This document shows positions 1 to 9,308 of a DNA stretch of 64,000 nucleotides, piece by piece. Location of the stretch: positions 9,235 through 73,234 of the forward strand of contig PAHI01000076.1 of NCBI GenBank assembly GCA_002705575.1, given 5' to 3'. Source of the DNA: Fidelibacterota bacterium (GTDB lineage Bacteria; Marinisomatota; Marinisomatia; SCGC-AAA003-L08; GCA-002719095). The notes beneath the pieces are model-generated. The model had not been told where the DNA came from, did not search any database, and was given only the letters and a program-made list of their open reading frames with translations. Positions within the stretch are counted from its first letter, which is position 1. Each line of letters begins with the position of its first letter. Position numbers and translations under genes: made by a program.

Positions 1-1032
1 TAATTCTTCAAACTTGGAACTACTTTCTCCATCAATAATTTTTTTTATAAATTTTCCGTCTATCGTTGAAACAAGATAGATTCCCATATTCCCAGATTTA
101 TTAGAATATAAAGCAAATTTTTCTCCTGTGGGTGATATAGATGGAGAAATATTGTAACTATTATTGAGTTTTTTGTGGTCTATAAGCTTTTTACTTATTT
201 CATTTAAATTATTTCTAGATTTAATTTCAGGCCAGTATAAATCTTTAAGATTTTTGTGCCACATATTAAGTAAGTCTTCCATATCTACCCCAAGAGATGC
301 TTCGATTGCTTTTTCTACGGTTCCTTTCCTTTTTATTTCCCAAAGTATTTCAGCAATAATTTCTTCTCCCCATTCACTAGTTATGAAATTCCATATAGAA
401 TGTCCTCCCCTATATGCTAAATAACCATTTAATTCATTAAAGTTTGGCAGTTCTCCACCGTTTATTGCTAGATCTCGTGCCCACATTTCTGAGTTAGAGG
501 TCCACTTAGATGCAAGATATTCTGCAAGTCCTTCATTCATCCATAATGGAATTGGTTTTACATTGCTATAAATCATGTTTTTTAAAGTTCCACCATAAAG
601 CATGTCATTTATAAATAAATGAACCATTTCATGATGTATTACATGTTTAAAATCTTTCAGAGAGCCATCAAATGGAATAACTATACGATTTTTATAAAGC
701 TCCGTCACTCCACCTATTCCTTCTTGCATATACGTGGTTACTACATTAGTTTGCTGAAAATCATTATGTGAATTATGTATTATTATGGTATATCGATCTT
801 TTAGTGTCCAATTCATGTAATTAGATATTTTATCATGCGCCACTTGAGTCTCTTGATCAAGGAAATAAGTGTTTTTTTGACCATCTTCATAGAAATAGAT
901 GTCAAAATATTTTGTTTGTATGTATTTCCAATCAAATTTTTTATACTGGGCTATATTTTGCCCAAATTGAGCTAAAATAAATTCTCCCAGAAATACAAAA
1001 AAAATGAAAATATATGTAGATTTAATTGTCAT
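1..1032 (-). CDS. Secreted peptidase-MA-like metallopeptidase with TolB/WD40-like propeller (partial, C-terminus off window)
   Basis: An open frame on the minus strand runs from the ATG at 1032 off the left edge: 344 codons with no stop. Residues 1-20 look like a signal peptide (basic start, run of I/F/V). A zinc-protease HExxH motif (H134-E-M-V-H138) is followed about 30 residues later by W-M-N-E-G-L-A-E, the pattern of the peptidase MA family, where the later Glu is the third zinc ligand. After about residue 310, I-S-P-S-I-S-P-T-G-E-K-F-A-L-Y-S resembles the first blade of a TolB/WD40-type beta-propeller. The protein is probably exported. Its substrate is unknown and the full length cannot be judged. 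Confidence 0.8.
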   Translation of the reverse strand, partial: MTIKSTYIFIFFVFLGEFILAQFGQNIAQYKKFDWKYIQTKYFDIYFYEDGQKNTYFLDQETQVAHDKISNYMNWTLKDRYTIIIHNSHNDFQQTNVVTTYMQEGIGGVTELYKNRIVIPFDGSLKDFKHVIHHEMVHLFINDMLYGGTLKNMIYSNVKPIPLWMNEGLAEYLASKWTSNSEMWARDLAINGGELPNFNELNGYLAYRGGHSIWNFITSEWGEEIIAEILWEIKRKGTVEKAIEASLGVDMEDLLNMWHKNLKDLYWPEIKSRNNLNEISKKLIDHKKLNNSYNISPSISPTGEKFALYSNKSGNMGIYLVSTIDGKFIKKIIDGESSSKFEEL

Positions 1033-1091
1033 TTGCTCTCTAAATATATATAAATTCATAATATTTTTGATTAATTGTTTTAAATTCGAGC

Positions 1092-1832
1092 ATGAACTTA
1101 CCTCTTTTTTTTATATCGGATTCTCATATCGGAATGAAAATAGATTCAAATGAATTAAAAAGGCGGGAAAAATTATTTTCTGTTCTTGATAAAATAAAAG
1201 CATCAAAAGGGACTCTTATAATAGGAGGTGATTTTTTTGATTTTTGGTTTGATTTTAATCAAGCTGTGCCAGATTGCTATAAGGATGTTTTTAAAAAATT
1301 AGAAGGGCTAAAAAAGGAAGGAATAGAAATTCATTATATTGCAGGCAATCATGATTATTGGGATTTTGGATGTTTTGAGTCACGATTTGCGAAATTTTTT
1401 CATAAACGAGATTTAATTATTGATGATTTTAATTGTAAGATTTTAGTTACTCATGGAGATGGTTTGCTAAAAGATGATTATAGTTATAGGTTTATGAAAA
1501 AAATTATTCGAAGCAAAATTTTTATAACTTTTTTTAAACTGTTATCAAACAAAATAGGATATAAAATTGGTGGAAAGATTTCCAATACAAGCAAAGATTA
1601 TCATCATTTTGATGATAGGAGTATTGAAATAAAGAAAGAGATGAAGGAATTTGCTATTAAAAAATGGAAAGAACAATTTGATGTGATCCTTATGGGACAT
1701 TACCATCAAAAAGAAATAGTTGAAGGAAATTCGTCAAAAAAATTAATATTTTTAGGAGATTGGCTTAAGCATTTTAATGTCACCAAATTTGATGGGCAAA
1801 ATTGGAGTCAATTTTCTTGGAATGAATTGTAA
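1092..1832 (+). CDS. UDP-2,3-diacylglucosamine diphosphatase-like calcineurin phosphoesterase
   Basis: A 246-aa metallophosphoesterase with all family blocks in order: SDSHIG (D10, H12), GGDFFDFW (D47), AGNHDYW (N86, H87), THGDG (H121) and GHYH near residue 200. GGDFFDFW and the overall length fit the LpxH group, which hydrolyses UDP-2,3-diacylglucosamine to lipid X in lipid A synthesis at the inner face of the membrane. The waaA and kdsC genes elsewhere in the window show that this organism makes a Kdo-lipid A core, which supports the role. LpxH relatives with other substrates exist, so no symbol is given. First gene of a long plus-strand run; no clear Shine-Dalgarno sequence. Confidence 0.8.
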   Translation: MNLPLFFISDSHIGMKIDSNELKRREKLFSVLDKIKASKGTLIIGGDFFDFWFDFNQAVPDCYKDVFKKLEGLKKEGIEIHYIAGNHDYWDFGCFESRFAKFFHKRDLIIDDFNCKILVTHGDGLLKDDYSYRFMKKIIRSKIFITFFKLLSNKIGYKIGGKISNTSKDYHHFDDRSIEIKKEMKEFAIKKWKEQFDVILMGHYHQKEIVEGNSSKKLIFLGDWLKHFNVTKFDGQNWSQFSWNEL

Positions 1833-1890
1833 ATTTATTTAGTTTTAACGCTATACTGGGTTTTTTTAAACAAAATTGTAGTATTAATTT

Positions 1891-2991
1891 ATGAATATGA
1901 AAAAAGTTCTATTTAAAATATGTTATCTGTCAACTTTGCTTTTCGTTTATAATTGTGCGAGTCCTGATTTTTATTCTATAGAAGATATAGAAAAAGAAAA
2001 GGCAAAATTAGATAAAGGTAAATCTAAGTCAGCTGAAAAGTTGCTATTGATATATAAAGATGTTGAGCAACCCTACAATGTAAGGTTAGCGGCTTTGAGA
2101 TCATTAGAAGATAGTGAGTTACCATTTGTAGTTGAATCAATAAAAAGTTCAGTAGCAAATGGAGATTTGTTTGAACTGGATATGATTAATCAATCGATTG
2201 TTATGCTTTTAAAGTATAATGATTCAAGTGCTACTCAATCCCTTATTGATTGTCTTAAGATGACTGAATCAAAAATAATGGATGTTAGAGAAAATATCGT
2301 TAATACAATTAATACGATGGGAAGTGAAGATGAAGTGTTGACATTGGTTGAGCTATATGAAGTAAGTAAGATTAATCATCAAAGAATGAATGAGCTTTTA
2401 GCGCTAACCCTAGGTACAATTGGAGATGACAAAGTAATTCCAATATTAATGGAAATCGTTACTAATAAAGATTTGAGTATTAATGTTAGAAGTCAAGCTA
2501 TTGAAGTTTTAGCTAAGAAAAACTCTACTGATTTAGTAGACTATTTTGTTGAAATTTTAGATGATCCAAGCTCAAATGATGAATTAAGCAGATTCACAGA
2601 TATGATTTTTGAAGATTTTGAAGATCCTAGAATGATGATGTCTTTAGTAGAGTCATATCAATTAGGTAAATCGGAATATTACAGATTGCTAAACTCCTTA
2701 ATTTCTGGAATGGAATATTATCAATCGCCCGAGATTAGTGATGCACTTTTAGACATTGCTAAAAATCAGGAAAACCCTCATCATATTAGGATTAAAGCAA
2801 TTAACGCATTATCAGAATTTTCAGATGAATCGATTGTCAATGAGATGTTATCGATGTTACAAAAGCCAGGAAATTATAAATATTATAATGAAATAATACA
2901 GTTGATTGAAAAAACGGATTCAGATATAGATGTTGATGAAAACTTAAGAAGAGCTGCTTTTCAGGCAATGCAGAATCATGTAGGGAACTAA
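1891..2991 (+). CDS. HEAT-repeat lipoprotein
   Basis: A 366-aa lipoprotein. The N-terminus is basic and hydrophobic and ends at a lipobox-like L-F-V-Y-N-C with C22 as the predicted lipidated residue. The rest is helical repeats of about 30-35 residues, such as A-L-R-S-L-E-D-S-E-L, S-Q-A-I-E-V-L-A-K-K and I-K-A-I-N-A-L-S-E-F, typical of HEAT/PBS-type scaffolds that bind proteins. No enzyme motif is seen. Start is 1891, or the in-frame ATG two codons on. It overlaps the next lipoprotein gene by one base (TAATG), so the two are probably translated together and may act together in the envelope. Function unknown. Confidence 0.75.
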   Translation: MNMKKVLFKICYLSTLLFVYNCASPDFYSIEDIEKEKAKLDKGKSKSAEKLLLIYKDVEQPYNVRLAALRSLEDSELPFVVESIKSSVANGDLFELDMINQSIVMLLKYNDSSATQSLIDCLKMTESKIMDVRENIVNTINTMGSEDEVLTLVELYEVSKINHQRMNELLALTLGTIGDDKVIPILMEIVTNKDLSINVRSQAIEVLAKKNSTDLVDYFVEILDDPSSNDELSRFTDMIFEDFEDPRMMMSLVESYQLGKSEYYRLLNSLISGMEYYQSPEISDALLDIAKNQENPHHIRIKAINALSEFSDESIVNEMLSMLQKPGNYKYYNEIIQLIEKTDSDIDVDENLRRAAFQAMQNHVGN

Positions 2992-3815
2992 TGAAGAGAA
3001 AATTTCATATATTTATTGTTGGCTTGTTTTTAATCTGTTTGAGTGGCTGTTCATCTTTAAATAGATTGAACCCGTTTAGCAAACAAGATAGTAAGCAAAA
3101 CATTAAAGAAGAGTCTGAAGCCGTCAAAGCTGATGAAGTTTTAGATTTCGATGATATTAATATTGAAGAAAATAAGACAACCAACATACGTGAGTCCGAG
3201 CCTTTTTATCCAATTGATGAAACAGTAGAAGATATTCAGGAACAAATTAATAATTTAAAATCAAGAGTAATCGAGTATGAATCTAAAATTAATCGAGTTG
3301 CATTAGACCCCGATTTATTAAAAATGATTAAAACACCATTAATCAATCATGAAATTGAGCTAAGCAATGGTACTCTTGTACAAGGATCTATATTGCAAGA
3401 AGATATAGATAGAGTTATTTTAAAAACTCAAATTGGTCAAATTAGAATTGAAAAATCAGATATAATATCAATTAAGGAGATTGCTCCAAATTCACCTAAT
3501 CTTGTTTTTGAATCTGAGCCAGAACAAAAAATTTACGATGGTAAGAGAGTTTTTGAAGGAACAGTTTTAAATGATGGCATGAGGAGGTCAGATTTTACTC
3601 GTGTTGTTTTTTATCTTTGGGATGAAGATACTAACTTAATTGCTTCTGATTCTGCGTTTGTAAATGGATCAGTAAATCAATATTCATCGGGAATTATAAC
3701 AGATAGCGCTGTTGAGTCTGGCAATTATGCATCGTATAAAGTGTCTGTATCCATCCAGGATACTGCAGATATCAGATACATTACAAAAGAAATTCATTTT
3801 AATATATACGATTAA
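2991..3815 (+). CDS. Lipoprotein with coiled coil, Sm-like segment and FxLYD-like C-terminus
   Basis: A 274-aa lipoprotein with a clear lipobox L-S-G-C (C20). An acidic linker is followed by a predicted coiled coil around residues 78-100. Residues about 122-165 have the pattern x-N-G-T-L-V-Q-G-S-I followed by a beta-rich stretch and I-R-I-E-K-S-D-I-I-S-I, which resembles small Sm/LSM-like barrels found in envelope lipoproteins. The C-terminal about 90 residues (E-G-T-V-L-N-D-G, then alternating strands) resemble an FxLYD-type domain. Translationally coupled to the upstream HEAT lipoprotein. Domain names are by pattern only; function unknown. Confidence 0.7.
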   Translation: MKRKFHIFIVGLFLICLSGCSSLNRLNPFSKQDSKQNIKEESEAVKADEVLDFDDINIEENKTTNIRESEPFYPIDETVEDIQEQINNLKSRVIEYESKINRVALDPDLLKMIKTPLINHEIELSNGTLVQGSILQEDIDRVILKTQIGQIRIEKSDIISIKEIAPNSPNLVFESEPEQKIYDGKRVFEGTVLNDGMRRSDFTRVVFYLWDEDTNLIASDSAFVNGSVNQYSSGIITDSAVESGNYASYKVSVSIQDTADIRYITKEIHFNIYD

Positions 3816-3826
3816 AATATTTTTTA

Positions 3827-6448
3827 ATGTCGTTATTTATGAATGATAAAATAAAAATATTGTTTTTACTTATTTTGGTATGTTTTTCAATTCATATTTT
3901 TAATAATAAAATAAATTCAATCCCTCCAATTGGTAGATTTTTAAATCCATTCCATGGTTATATTGTTACAGCTAATAAAAGTCAAATTTATATAAATAAT
4001 TTAGCATTAAAAGATTCTGTAGAGGTGGTGTGGGATGAGAATGATTTCCCTCATATTTTTGCAAAAAATGATTCAGATTTATATATGGTTCAGGGATATA
4101 TTGTTTCTTCAGATAGGCTATGGCAAATGGATTTTATAACTCGCCTTCACGCTGGAAGATTATCTGAAATAATAGGTAATAATGATAGTGTCTTAAAAAA
4201 TGATAAATTTATGAGACGTATTGGGATTACAGAGTCAGCAAAGAGCTCTTTGTTTGCTACTGCATATTGCGTTAATCAAGAAAACTTAAAATATCAGGAT
4301 TGGGATGGTCTTTCAGATTGTCCTTCAGGCTACCAGTTAGTTGTTAAGGAACCAGAAGTTTATGATATGCTAGTTTCTTATTCTATAGGTATAAATAAAT
4401 ATATTCAGTCTTTAAGCTATAGAGATTTACCTATTGAATATAAGATATTAGATTATTCTCCAAATCTGTGGACACCGTTAAGAACCTGTCTTCTATTAAA
4501 AGCTATGTCTTTAGATTTAACAGGAAGAAATACAGATATTATATATACAAATTTAGTTAACACTTTTGGCAAAGATAAGGCAGATTTTTTATACTCTGAA
4601 ATCCCCTATAATAATACTCCAATAATAGCTAGGGAGGATTTTAGTAAAATAGAAAACCCTATACTTCCATTATGTGATGATGAATTATCCATTGATTCAG
4701 AATCATTAGAAGTATTTAATATGTATAATGTTAATAATCCTGGTATAGGCAGTAACAATTGGGCAGTTCATAAAGATATGGCTAAAAAAGGACATGCTAT
4801 TTTAGCTAATGACCCTCATTTAGGATTAAATTTACCAAATGTCTGGTATGTTATGCATTTGTCCACTCCAGAGCAAAACGTAATGGGAGCAACAATGCCT
4901 GGAGCTCCAGGCATTTTGTCAGGATTTAATGATTATATTGCTTGGGGTGAAACTAATGCGGCAGCAGATGTTTCTGATTTTTATCATATCAAAATAGATT
5001 CAAGTAATTTTAATAATTATATACTTGATAATAAGTCAGTACCATTTAAAAAGAGAGTAGAAAAATATTATATTAGAGGAGATGCATTGAATTTTCCGCA
5101 AATTTATTTTGATACTATAAAGTCAACACATCATGGGCCTATTCTTACAGATACTAAAAATGATAATTTTGATAGTGGTTTAAGCAGTATATATTATGAC
5201 GTTAATCTTGCATTTAGGTGGTCAGCACATGATTCAAGCAATGAAATTAAAGCTTTTTATGATATTAATCATGCTAAGGATTATGAAGATTTTGAGGATG
5301 CTTTATTAGGCTATAAATGTCCTGCTCAAAATTTTGTATATGCCGATATTGATGGAAATGTTGCTATGCACCATAATGGGAAAATACCTATAAGGTGTGA
5401 AGAATATGGAAAGAGTATTTTACCAGGACATTTGTCAACTTATGATTGGAAAAATTTTATTCCATATGAGCATCTTCCTAAAGTAAAAAACCCTAAAAAA
5501 GGTTATGTTAGTTCTGCTAATCAATATCCTATGGTAGAATCATATCCATATTATTTTCCTGGCAATTTTTGGCCATCATATAGAGGAAGCAGAATTAATG
5601 ATTTGCTAGATTCTATGATTTCAAAGGGAGTAACAATAGATGATATGAAAAAAATCCAAAATGATGACTACAATAAATTTGCTGAAGATATTTTGCCCAA
5701 TTTGTTGCTTTCTCTAGAGCAAAATGAATTATTTATATCAGATTCAATTTATTTAGAAATACATAAGCATTTAAAAAAATGGAGTCTAAGGCCAGTTCAT
5801 GATAAAGATAAGTTCGAACCAATAATTTTTGATAAATGGTATGAAAACCTAAATCATTTAACCTGGGAAGATTTGTTTTCAGATAATAAAAATAATTTTG
5901 TGAATATAAATCGTATATATCCTTTATATGATAAATTAGCTAAACTAATCGAAAATCAGGATTATTGGAATTCAGAGTGGTTTGATGATAGCCGAACGGA
6001 TAAAAAAGAAAATTTTCATGATATTGCCTATCAATCATTCAAAATGACTATAGATGATTTGCTTAAAAATGAAAATTTAAGAGATAAAAAATATAAAAAT
6101 TGGAAGTATTCAGATTATAGGGGCACTAGTATACATCATATGTTGTCATCAGATAGGTTTGATTCATTTAGCAGGATAAATATTAAAACAGGTGGCTCAA
6201 AATGGGCTCCAAATGCAATGAAAAAAAAGTTTGGACCTTCATGGAGATATATTGTTGAAATGAAAAAGGATTCAATTTATGCAATTGGTATATATCCTGG
6301 AGGTCAATCTGGAAATCCAGGAAGTTTAAATTATGATAACTTTATTGATAAGTGGAAAGATGGTGAATATTTAAATTTAAACTTTACATACTATAAAGAT
6401 AGAAGTAGCTTAAAAGGAAGAAAAATGGTTTTTTATAATGGTAGCTAA
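3827..6448 (+). CDS. Penicillin acylase family (S45) Ntn-hydrolase
   Basis: An 873-aa secreted or membrane-anchored hydrolase. The N-terminus has one hydrophobic segment. An alpha-chain-like region includes D-R-L-W-Q-M-D-F and R-L-H-A-G-R-L-S-E. The G-S-N-N-W motif marks the autocatalytic cleavage site: S309 would become the N-terminal nucleophile of the beta chain. The family blocks A-N-D-P-H-L-G and P-G-A-P-G-I-L-S-G-F-N-D follow, and near the C-terminus G-G-Q-S-G-N-P-G-S. S45 enzymes cleave amide bonds of acylated small molecules, including acyl-homoserine lactones and beta-lactams; the substrate here is unknown. An alternative start is the ATG at 3839. The last 11 bases overlap the next gene. 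Confidence 0.88.
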   Translation: MSLFMNDKIKILFLLILVCFSIHIFNNKINSIPPIGRFLNPFHGYIVTANKSQIYINNLALKDSVEVVWDENDFPHIFAKNDSDLYMVQGYIVSSDRLWQMDFITRLHAGRLSEIIGNNDSVLKNDKFMRRIGITESAKSSLFATAYCVNQENLKYQDWDGLSDCPSGYQLVVKEPEVYDMLVSYSIGINKYIQSLSYRDLPIEYKILDYSPNLWTPLRTCLLLKAMSLDLTGRNTDIIYTNLVNTFGKDKADFLYSEIPYNNTPIIAREDFSKIENPILPLCDDELSIDSESLEVFNMYNVNNPGIGSNNWAVHKDMAKKGHAILANDPHLGLNLPNVWYVMHLSTPEQNVMGATMPGAPGILSGFNDYIAWGETNAAADVSDFYHIKIDSSNFNNYILDNKSVPFKKRVEKYYIRGDALNFPQIYFDTIKSTHHGPILTDTKNDNFDSGLSSIYYDVNLAFRWSAHDSSNEIKAFYDINHAKDYEDFEDALLGYKCPAQNFVYADIDGNVAMHHNGKIPIRCEEYGKSILPGHLSTYDWKNFIPYEHLPKVKNPKKGYVSSANQYPMVESYPYYFPGNFWPSYRGSRINDLLDSMISKGVTIDDMKKIQNDDYNKFAEDILPNLLLSLEQNELFISDSIYLEIHKHLKKWSLRPVHDKDKFEPIIFDKWYENLNHLTWEDLFSDNKNNFVNINRIYPLYDKLAKLIENQDYWNSEWFDDSRTDKKENFHDIAYQSFKMTIDDLLKNENLRDKKYKNWKYSDYRGTSIHHMLSSDRFDSFSRINIKTGGSKWAPNAMKKKFGPSWRYIVEMKKDSIYAIGIYPGGQSGNPGSLNYDNFIDKWKDGEYLNLNFTYYKDRSSLKGRKMVFYNGS

Positions 6449-6782
6449 ATATTTATTCATTTATACAGTAGGAACATATGTGCTGTGTTCTTATTTCCCT
6501 TGGTGGACTTTGGCTATTATTGCAACTTTAATAGGGTTCTGCTCTAGCAGTCTAAAGAGTGGTGTTTTTTATTCTGTTATACCCGTAACTTTAGCATGGT
6601 CTATCAAATTAATAGAAAATTTTTTCGTTCAGGATCATATTATTTTAAATAAAATAAAAATTTTCATGAATTTAAATTCGTTTCAACTAATTTTGTTAAC
6701 GCTGATGATTCCTATAATTGTAGGATGTATATCATCTGTGTTTGGATATAAGCTAAAGGAAGTGATTAAAAGTGAAGAATAA
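6438..6782 (+). CDS. Small integral membrane protein, unknown function
   Basis: A 114-aa protein with three or four hydrophobic segments (about residues 4-20, 24-55 and 78-103) and a charged C-terminal tail ending K-S-E-E. It overlaps the acylase gene by 11 bases and the bolA-like gene by 11 bases, so it sits firmly in the operon. I do not recognise the family, and no catalytic or binding motif is visible. Confidence 0.6.
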   Translation: MVAKYLFIYTVGTYVLCSYFPWWTLAIIATLIGFCSSSLKSGVFYSVIPVTLAWSIKLIENFFVQDHIILNKIKIFMNLNSFQLILLTLMIPIIVGCISSVFGYKLKEVIKSEE

Positions 6783-7041
6783 AATTGAAGAGTTAATTAA
6801 GTCCCAATTAAATGTATCAGCTATTGAGATTGTGGATTTTAGTGCAAAACATAAAGGTCATAAGGGCAATGATGGGGGTGGACACTTCCAAGCTGTTATC
6901 ATAAGTGAAGATTTTGAGGGACTTACTCTCATTAAAAGACATCAAAAGATTTATTCGATACTCGGTGATTTGTTGAAAAAAGAAATTCATGCTTTTTCTA
7001 TGAAAACATACACACCTGAGGAATTTAAAAATATAAAATAA
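6772..7041 (+). CDS. BolA/IbaG family protein
   Basis: An 89-aa BolA-family protein. The alpha/beta fold pattern is complete: an N-terminal helix, then D-F-S-A-K-H-K-G-H, G-G-G-H-F-Q-A-V-I-I-S, and the R-H-Q-K-I-Y helix followed by H-A-F-S-M-K-T-Y-T-P-E-E-F. BolA proteins partner with monothiol glutaredoxins in iron-sulfur and iron handling in the cytoplasm. The start is a GTG at 6772 inside the preceding gene (11-base overlap), giving the usual family length. It could equally be called IbaG; the two cannot be separated by eye. Confidence 0.85.
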   Translation: MKNKIEELIKSQLNVSAIEIVDFSAKHKGHKGNDGGGHFQAVIISEDFEGLTLIKRHQKIYSILGDLLKKEIHAFSMKTYTPEEFKNIK

Positions 7042-7045
7042 ATTC

Positions 7046-7654
7046 TTGAATAAACTCTTTCCCATTGTATTTGCTTTATTGTTCTTTAGTTGTGATTCAA
7101 ATCCTGTTACTACATTATGTGATGAAAGTAATGAGGTTGAGTTATGGGGACAATGTTACAATATTGAGCAAACAACTTCTTTAGATATAGAAGGACTTCC
7201 AATACATAAATGGGATGGTGCACTTACAGGTGAAATTCCACCAGATATGGGAAAACTCATAAATTTAACTATTTTAAATTTATCCCATAATCAACTCACT
7301 GCAGAGATACCACCTGAGATAGGGAGCCTTACGAATTTATCAAGTTTAGATGCCCAGAATAATCAACTTACTGGAGAGATACCACCTGAGATAGGGAACC
7401 TGACGAATTTAGTTCTTTTGGGTTTATATGGGAATCACCTTACAGGTGAAATACCTCCTGAAATAGGAAATCTTACAGATTTATATTTTTTATATTTAAA
7501 TTATAATCAACTTACAGGAGAGGTGCCACCAGAAATATGTAACATAGGTGATAGTACTCCAGAGGTAGGTAACAACAAACTCTGTCCACCCTATCCATCT
7601 TGTATATCTCAAGATGATATAGATTCACAAGACACTTCAAATTGCGCCGAATAA
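7046..7654 (+). CDS. Plant-type leucine-rich-repeat lipoprotein
   Basis: A 202-aa protein starting at TTG 7046. The signal sequence ends at L-F-F-S-C, so C16 is the probable lipidation site. Residues about 60-165 are four or five 24-residue leucine-rich repeats of the plant-receptor type, each built on L-T-G-E-I-P-P-E-I-G-N-L. The matching 72-base DNA repeats are highly similar (for example 7302-7339 against 7374-7411). A cysteine-containing cap follows (C-P-P-Y-P-S-C). Such repeats mediate protein or glycan binding; the ligand is unknown. Small LRR proteins of this type are common in Marinimicrobia and other marine FCB genomes, in my recollection. Confidence 0.8.
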   Translation: MNKLFPIVFALLFFSCDSNPVTTLCDESNEVELWGQCYNIEQTTSLDIEGLPIHKWDGALTGEIPPDMGKLINLTILNLSHNQLTAEIPPEIGSLTNLSSLDAQNNQLTGEIPPEIGNLTNLVLLGLYGNHLTGEIPPEIGNLTDLYFLYLNYNQLTGEVPPEICNIGDSTPEVGNNKLCPPYPSCISQDDIDSQDTSNCAE

Positions 7655-7672
7655 TGAATAAACTTTTTAATT

Positions 7673-9265
7673 TTGAATACTAAACAAACCAATAAAATCT
7701 ATCTTAAGAAAGATGTTGAAGATAAAACTTGGAATAAGATTAATCAACATTGCAAAAATCAATCAGTAAGTGATATAAATTCAATTGTAGATTGGCTAGT
7801 AAAAAAGTTTAATATTGATATTACGCTTGATCAGGATATTATAAGTGGATACATATCTGATTATTCAAATATGAAAGGTAGAGCAATAGGTCTTTTTCGA
7901 CCTAAGAATGATAGAGAGGCCTCAATTGTTATTAGAGTTTTTTATCTTATTAAAATGCCCTATACAATTTCAGCAGGAAAAACAAATCTTACAGGCAGCG
8001 CAACACCTATGGAAGGTTTCGTGCTTAGTATAGAGAATTTAAATCAGATAAAACCATTTGTGAAAGATGACACTATTACATGTTCAACAGCAACGTATCT
8101 GGAGGATATGAGAATAGAAGTACTTGCACAATCAAAAGGTAAATACTATTATCCTGTTGATCCTACTAGTCGAAAAGAAGCAATGGTTGGAGGTACGATA
8201 TCATGCAATGCTTCAGGGTTTGTTCCTGGATTTAAGGGCGCTACAAGGCACTGGGTAAATGGACTGAAAGTAATTATGCCAAATGGTTATTATGTGGATT
8301 GCAAAAGAGGAGAATATATATCTTGTGATTCTAAATTCTTTCTAAATGAAAAAGAGCTTGTTCTTCCTAAATATAAACGCCCAAAAATTAAAAATGCAAG
8401 TGGTCCATATACTTGTTACGATGAAGAAATAGATTTTATAGACTTTATGGTTGGGAGTGAAGGTCTTTTTGGGTTAATGACAATGTGCTCATTTAATTTA
8501 GATGTAAAGCCGAAAAATTTTTTAGATTTTTTCATTGTATTAGATTCAGAGGATTATGCTATTAAATTTTATGATTACTTAAGTAAGGTTCTTGATGGAG
8601 AATTAAGTAAGCTTAATGCATTAGAATATTTTGGTTATAATTCTCAAAAATATTTAAAAAATAAAGAGTATTTTTTTAAAAATGAAAATGATGTAGGAAT
8701 ATATCTTCAAATTCCACTATATAATAAATCTGTTGAAGAAGGATGTGAGTTTTGGTTTAATATATTATCTAAATCAAAGTGTAATGTTGAGTTAGATAAG
8801 ATTTTTGTTTTAAATGACAAAAAGAGTTGGGATTTATTTTTTGAAGCACGACACTCAATGCCGGAATTAGCATTTCAAGAAACAAAAAAAGTAGATGGAA
8901 TTAGTGTAATTACAGATACTATTGTTCCAAATGAAAACTTTAAAGAATCATTATTTAAAATTCATAAAGTAATAAGAGATGCAAAAATTGAATATTTGCT
9001 GTTTGGGCATCTTGGAGATTGCCATCTTCATTTTCATCTAATCCCTGGTAAAAACCAACAGGAAAAAGCCTTTGGAGTATATAATGAAATTGTAAAAATT
9101 TCATCTAATTTAGGAGGTGTGTATTCAGCTGAACATGGCACAGGTAAGAGAAAAAAATCTGATTTCTTAAACTGTTATGGCATGCAGGCGGCTAATGAGT
9201 TAAAGATTTCTAAATTATGTTTGGATCCAGACATGATATTAAATAGGGGCAATATAATTGATTAA
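7673..9265 (+). CDS. FAD-linked oxidase, D-lactate/D-2-hydroxyacid dehydrogenase type
   Basis: A 530-aa flavoprotein of the GlcD/D-lactate dehydrogenase class. The N-terminal PCMH-type FAD domain has R-P-K-N-D-R-E-A, T-I-S-A-G-K-T-N-L-T-G and the M-V-G-G-T-I-S-C-N-A-S-G block. The C-terminal domain carries G-H-L-G-D-C-H-L-H-F and A-E-H-G-T-G-K-R, the metal- and substrate-binding histidines and FAD-contacting loop of the family. It oxidises a D-2-hydroxy acid, passing electrons to a quinone, cytochrome or ETF. The neighbouring glutaryl-CoA dehydrogenase makes D-2-hydroxyglutarate a candidate, but this is only inference. Start is TTG 7673, the only start that keeps the N-terminal part. Confidence 0.85.
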   Translation: MNTKQTNKIYLKKDVEDKTWNKINQHCKNQSVSDINSIVDWLVKKFNIDITLDQDIISGYISDYSNMKGRAIGLFRPKNDREASIVIRVFYLIKMPYTISAGKTNLTGSATPMEGFVLSIENLNQIKPFVKDDTITCSTATYLEDMRIEVLAQSKGKYYYPVDPTSRKEAMVGGTISCNASGFVPGFKGATRHWVNGLKVIMPNGYYVDCKRGEYISCDSKFFLNEKELVLPKYKRPKIKNASGPYTCYDEEIDFIDFMVGSEGLFGLMTMCSFNLDVKPKNFLDFFIVLDSEDYAIKFYDYLSKVLDGELSKLNALEYFGYNSQKYLKNKEYFFKNENDVGIYLQIPLYNKSVEEGCEFWFNILSKSKCNVELDKIFVLNDKKSWDLFFEARHSMPELAFQETKKVDGISVITDTIVPNENFKESLFKIHKVIRDAKIEYLLFGHLGDCHLHFHLIPGKNQQEKAFGVYNEIVKISSNLGGVYSAEHGTGKRKKSDFLNCYGMQAANELKISKLCLDPDMILNRGNIID

Positions 9266-9308
9266 TAATTATAATTTTTTTGTGTATAAAATTTATTAAA
9301 TTAATAGT

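Noticed and set aside
164..424. Plus-strand 86-aa reading frame
   Set aside because: It is antisense to the metallopeptidase gene on the minus strand, whose HExxH and MNEGLAE motifs show it is the true coding frame.
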